From positions 1 through 16,751 of the forward strand of contig CAIVOO010000123.1 in assembly GCA_903907555.1 (NCBI GenBank): a stretch of 16,751 bases of DNA. Direction: 5' to 3'. Under the pieces are notes generated by a model that saw only the letters and a program-made list of their open reading frames with translations, was not told where the DNA came from and did not search any database. The stretch is from an uncultured archaeon (GTDB lineage: Archaea > Nanobdellota > Nanobdellia > Woesearchaeales > CAIVOO01). This document shows, piece after piece, positions 14,546-16,751 of the stretch; within the stretch, counting starts at the first letter, position 1; each line of letters begins with the position of its first letter. Made by a program: the position numbers and the translations under genes.

Positions 14546-14947
14546 TTACTGTTCTTGAAGCTCAGTCGAAACTGTGTCTCTATGGATTGATGCGAAGCTT
14601 GGCACGACTGCTATCCAGTCCTCTCCGAAGCCTGCGATGTCTCCTTCCATTGCGTCGCAAGTTTTCTTGAGCTTGTTGATTGCTCTCTTGAGCTCGATTA
14701 AGTCCCTGTCTCTCAAAGGTCTGATATTGATTAATGCGATTGTGTAACCTTCTCTTAGATTGTCGATTATTCCCTTTATGTCCTCAAATTCTTCAAGAAC
14801 GAACGGCCTTACGACAATTTTTGCTTTTCCATTGTCTCCAAAATCCGGTGTTACAGAAATGTAGTCGCTTGATTCAACCGGGATATCATAGTCATCAGAA
14901 CCAAAGCGTTTAAACGAATTTTTTATGCCATCAAAGAGCTTTCCCAT
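14546..14947 (-). CDS. sepF: SepF-like cell division protein (FtsZ membrane anchor)
   Basis: Archaeal SepF tethers FtsZ to the membrane. The 133-aa protein starts with MGKLFDGIKNSFKRFG, a short amphipathic basic helix typical of the membrane-targeting sequence. A variable acidic linker (about 17-30) follows, then the SepF core: KIVVRPFVLEEFEDIKGIID near 43-62, a TIALINIRPL strand near 69, the helix DLIELKRAINKLKKTCDAM, and GDIAGFGEDWIAVVPS near 98-113. The partner FtsZ is at 7477, not adjacent. The start is supported by GGAGGG at 14954-14959, seven bases upstream. A TATA-like box (TATTATAAAG, about 14994-15003, read on minus) precedes it. The gene is divergent from the eL21 operon and convergent with ligase. 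Confidence 0.92.
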   Translation of the reverse strand: MGKLFDGIKNSFKRFGSDDYDIPVESSDYISVTPDFGDNGKAKIVVRPFVLEEFEDIKGIIDNLREGYTIALINIRPLRDRDLIELKRAINKLKKTCDAMEGDIAGFGEDWIAVVPSFASIHRDTVSTELQEQ

Positions 14948-15052
14948 ACTTGACCCTCCATTAATCCTCTTATAATCTTTATTTACTTTGTAGTATTATA
15001 AAGTCACCTACCGATATTTAAACTTTTCTATTTATGCGTATAAGAGATGGAA

Positions 15053-15112
15053 AAGTATTTATAATGCTACTTAACCCTATGTTTAAATAGTTGATAATAT
15101 AGGGAGTGGAAT
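15053..15112 (+). promoter_or_regulatory. Promoter and leader of the eL21-rpo4-DUF655 operon
   Basis: Two TATA-like boxes are present: TTTATAAT near 15057-15064 and TTTAAATA near 15082-15089. The second is 28 nt from the ATG at 15113 and would give a leaderless mRNA; the first would give a leader carrying GGGAGTGG (15102-15109). CCCTAT (15075-15080) can pair with ATAGGG (15099-15104) and would partly cover that ribosome-binding site. Confidence 0.5.
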
Positions 15113-15406
15113 ATGCCAAGACGATTAGCAGGATTCAGAAAGAGAACAAGACATAAACTACAGAAAACAGCAAGAACTAAGGGAAAAACCAGCTTAAAGA
15201 GATTTTTCCAGAAGCTTGCAGTAGGTGACAAGGTCAGCTTGAACGCAGATCCGGCAGTTCATGGCGGATTGTACAGGATGAAATTCCACAACAAAAACGG
15301 AATCGTTGTCGGAATGAAAGGAAGATGCTATGAAGTTGCTGTAAAAGACGGCGGAAAGACAAAAACATTCATAGTCCATCCAGTCCATCTTAAGAAACAG
15401 GTGTAA
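15113..15406 (+). CDS. rpl21e: Large ribosomal subunit protein eL21
   Basis: A basic 97-aa archaeal/eukaryotic ribosomal protein of the large subunit. The N-terminal MPRRLAGFRKRTRHKLQK, the central VGDKVSLNADPAVHGGLYRMKFHNKNGIV and the C-terminal TFIVHPVHLKKQ are typical of the family, and the length is normal. It heads a short operon: the next gene starts one base after its stop codon. In many archaea eL21 is followed by rpo4 and a DUF655 gene, exactly as here. Confidence 0.96.
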   Translation: MPRRLAGFRKRTRHKLQKTARTKGKTSLKRFFQKLAVGDKVSLNADPAVHGGLYRMKFHNKNGIVVGMKGRCYEVAVKDGGKTKTFIVHPVHLKKQV

Positions 15407-15407
15407 A

Positions 15408-15755
15408 ATGTCAAAGATAGATATACTAAGCCAGCATCCGATATCAATGGCGCAAGCCAAGGAAGAGCTTGAAGCAATCAAAAAGCGAGATACAGAGCTC
15501 AACTTCAGGGGGCAGAAGACAGAGGAATATCTATTATCATTTTCATTGCACAAGAAAAACGCTGAGGAAGTTTACAAGAAGATTGAGGATCTCGCAATTC
15601 CGAGAATGAAGCCTGAGCACATAATAAAAATTATTGATTTGGCTCCAAGTACGCTTGAAGAGCTGAAATGCGCGCTTCAGGGCTACACATTGACGATAAC
15701 CGCAGAGAACCTCAAAAAAATTGTTACCATAATTGAAGAGAATGTTAAAAAATAG
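15408..15755 (+). CDS. rpo4: DNA-directed RNA polymerase subunit Rpo4 (RpoF)
   Basis: Archaeal counterpart of eukaryotic Rpb4. With Rpo7 it forms the RNA polymerase stalk, which helps open the promoter and binds emerging RNA. The 115-aa length fits. The C-terminal HRDC-like helical part is seen in IPRMKPEHIIKIIDLAPSTL followed by ELKCALQGYTLTITAENLKK. The N-terminal part with ISMAQAKEELEAIKKRD is also typical. The gap to eL21 is one base and to DUF655 is 18 bases, so the three are co-transcribed. The operon position supports the call strongly, because the sequence family itself is divergent. Confidence 0.92.
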   Translation: MSKIDILSQHPISMAQAKEELEAIKKRDTELNFRGQKTEEYLLSFSLHKKNAEEVYKKIEDLAIPRMKPEHIIKIIDLAPSTLEELKCALQGYTLTITAENLKKIVTIIEENVKK

Positions 15756-15773
15756 AACCGCTAAGATAAGCAC

Positions 15774-16325
15774 ATGGAAAATAAGGAAGAAAACGCAATT
15801 GTCTTGGATTTCCTGCCAAACGGCTACGCCTTCGATCCAAGGCCGATGTACAAGAAGACTTCAATAGTGCAAGCCATAGGCAAAACACATTTCTCACTTC
15901 TCGAACTTGTTCCGAAGAAAGATGTATTCCTTCAGCCGCATCAGGAAGTTTACATAGGCGAAGGCAAAAGGGACCAGATACATCACATAATCGGAAAGAT
16001 ACAGCTTGAAAAGCTGACATCAACTGCAAGGGCAGAGCTTGATTTTGTGATTAACGAGCTGATTGACAAGAATGAGAAGCAGTTTGTTGAATTCTTCAAC
16101 ACAGCGCAGCCGTTGAGCACTAGAATGCACCAGCTTGAGCTATTGCCCGGCCTGGGAAAGAAGCACATGTGGGAGATAGTCGAGACAAGAAAGGACAAGC
16201 CGTTCGAGTCATTCGAAGACTTGAAGACAAGAGTGAAATTAATGCCAGATCCTAAGAAGTTGATAATGAAAAGAATGCTTCTTGAGCTGGAAGGCAACGA
16301 GAAGCACAGATTGTTTGTGTTTTAA
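15774..16325 (+). CDS. DUF655 family nucleic-acid-binding protein
   Basis: A 183-aa member of the archaeal DUF655 family. These proteins have an OB-like/S1-type N-terminal part and a helix-hairpin-helix near the C-terminus, and are thought to bind RNA or DNA; no reaction is known. Here DFLPNGYAFDPRP near 12-24 is the typical opening. LQPHQEVYIGEGKRDQIHHI near 60-80 belongs to the core, and LELLPGLGKKHMWEIVETRK near 121-140 is the helix-hairpin-helix. In many archaea the next gene is the rRNA dimethyltransferase KsgA. Here a permease gene on the opposite strand follows with no gap, so the operon ends here. Confidence 0.92.
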   Translation: MENKEENAIVLDFLPNGYAFDPRPMYKKTSIVQAIGKTHFSLLELVPKKDVFLQPHQEVYIGEGKRDQIHHIIGKIQLEKLTSTARAELDFVINELIDKNEKQFVEFFNTAQPLSTRMHQLELLPGLGKKHMWEIVETRKDKPFESFEDLKTRVKLMPDPKKLIMKRMLLELEGNEKHRLFVF

Positions 16326-16751
16326 TTAGATTAGGAAGTTCTGCAGTAGATTGAATAAGTATCCGAGAACTATTATTCCAAGTGTGACGACTCCAAAGAA
16401 TATCATTATTAATTTTAATTTCATAACCCTTCTCAAAATTACTGCTTCTGGCAAACTAAGTGCGGCAGTCGACATCATAAAAGCAAGTGCTGTTCCAAGC
16501 GGGATTCCTTTAGCAAATAATTCTGCAGCGATTGGCAATATTGCAACGCAGTTCGCATACATTGGAACTCCTAGAACAGTCGCTATGGGAACTGTCAATA
16601 CGCCGCCTTTGCTTATGATGCTTTGGATGAATTCTTGCGGAATGTAATTATGTATTGCAGCTGCAACTCCAACTCCTATAAGAATCCACAGCCACAATCT
16701 TTTGACGATTGATGTCGCTTCATTAATTCCAAACACAAATCTATTCTTTAA
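16326..16751 (-). CDS. Permease of the DUF318/UPF0718 (ArsP-like) family, partial at right edge
   Basis: The reading frame stays open to the window edge, so only the C-terminal part (about 141 codons) is present. A GTG at 16736 is an internal Val, not a start. Four hydrophobic helices are visible, with KRLWLWILIGVGVAAAIHNY, a central GVPMYANCVAILPIAAELFA containing one Cys, the segment GTALAFMMSTAALSLPEAVI, and a last helix near the C-terminus. These are typical of the second half of DUF318 permeases, whose characterised relatives include the organoarsenical exporter ArsP. The substrate is unknown here. Its stop codon directly abuts that of the convergent DUF655 gene. Confidence 0.88.
   Translation of the reverse strand, partial: LKNRFVFGINEATSIVKRLWLWILIGVGVAAAIHNYIPQEFIQSIISKGGVLTVPIATVLGVPMYANCVAILPIAAELFAKGIPLGTALAFMMSTAALSLPEAVILRRVMKLKLIMIFFGVVTLGIIVLGYLFNLLQNFLI

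Overview
The window looks like a piece of an archaeal chromosome with compact, AT-rich gene packing. Archaeal markers are eL21, Rpo4 (RpoF), a DUF655 protein, EF-2 with a diphthamide-type histidine, the diphthamide methyltransferase DphB, an ATP-dependent DNA ligase, and FtsZ together with an archaeal SepF. Many genes have a TATA-like box 25-28 nt upstream of the start codon and no Shine-Dalgarno, as expected for archaeal leaderless mRNAs. The unusual EF-2 P-loop and switch I, the short housekeeping proteins and the many small orphan proteins suggest a DPANN lineage (Woesearchaeota/Pacearchaeota-like). That placement is inference; no rRNA gene is present to test it.

Layout. (1) 1-4037, plus strand: the 3' part of a very large cysteine-rich protein ending in an M15 (VanY/VanX-type) peptidase domain, then a small holin-like membrane protein and a six-helix membrane protein, tightly spaced. 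(2) 4034-6209: four small helical proteins of unknown function, two on minus (clear paralogues) and two on plus, reading outward from a divergent promoter. (3) 6202-7087: dphB on minus, whose 3' end carries a 56-bp duplication with a 71-bp palindrome-containing insert. (4) 7088-8575: an AT-rich regulatory region and ftsZ with its own terminator hairpin. (5) 8580-9877: a candidate structured RNA, a lipoprotein cupredoxin and a convergent nitroreductase. (6) 9878-14400: EF-2, an orphan 108-aa protein and DNA ligase. (7) 14401-14947: a 120-bp element with perfect 13-bp terminal inverted repeats, then sepF. (8) 15113-16325: the eL21-rpo4-DUF655 information-processing operon. (9) The right edge holds part of a DUF318/UPF0718 permease.

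Functional links: FtsZ and SepF (division ring and its membrane anchor) are both here; DphB modifies EF-2, also here; eL21, Rpo4 and DUF655 form a classic archaeal translation/transcription cluster. The most unusual signals are the peptidoglycan-peptidase-like domain in an archaeon, beside a holin-like protein, and three unexplained structured DNA/RNA elements in a genome whose convergent genes otherwise abut or overlap.
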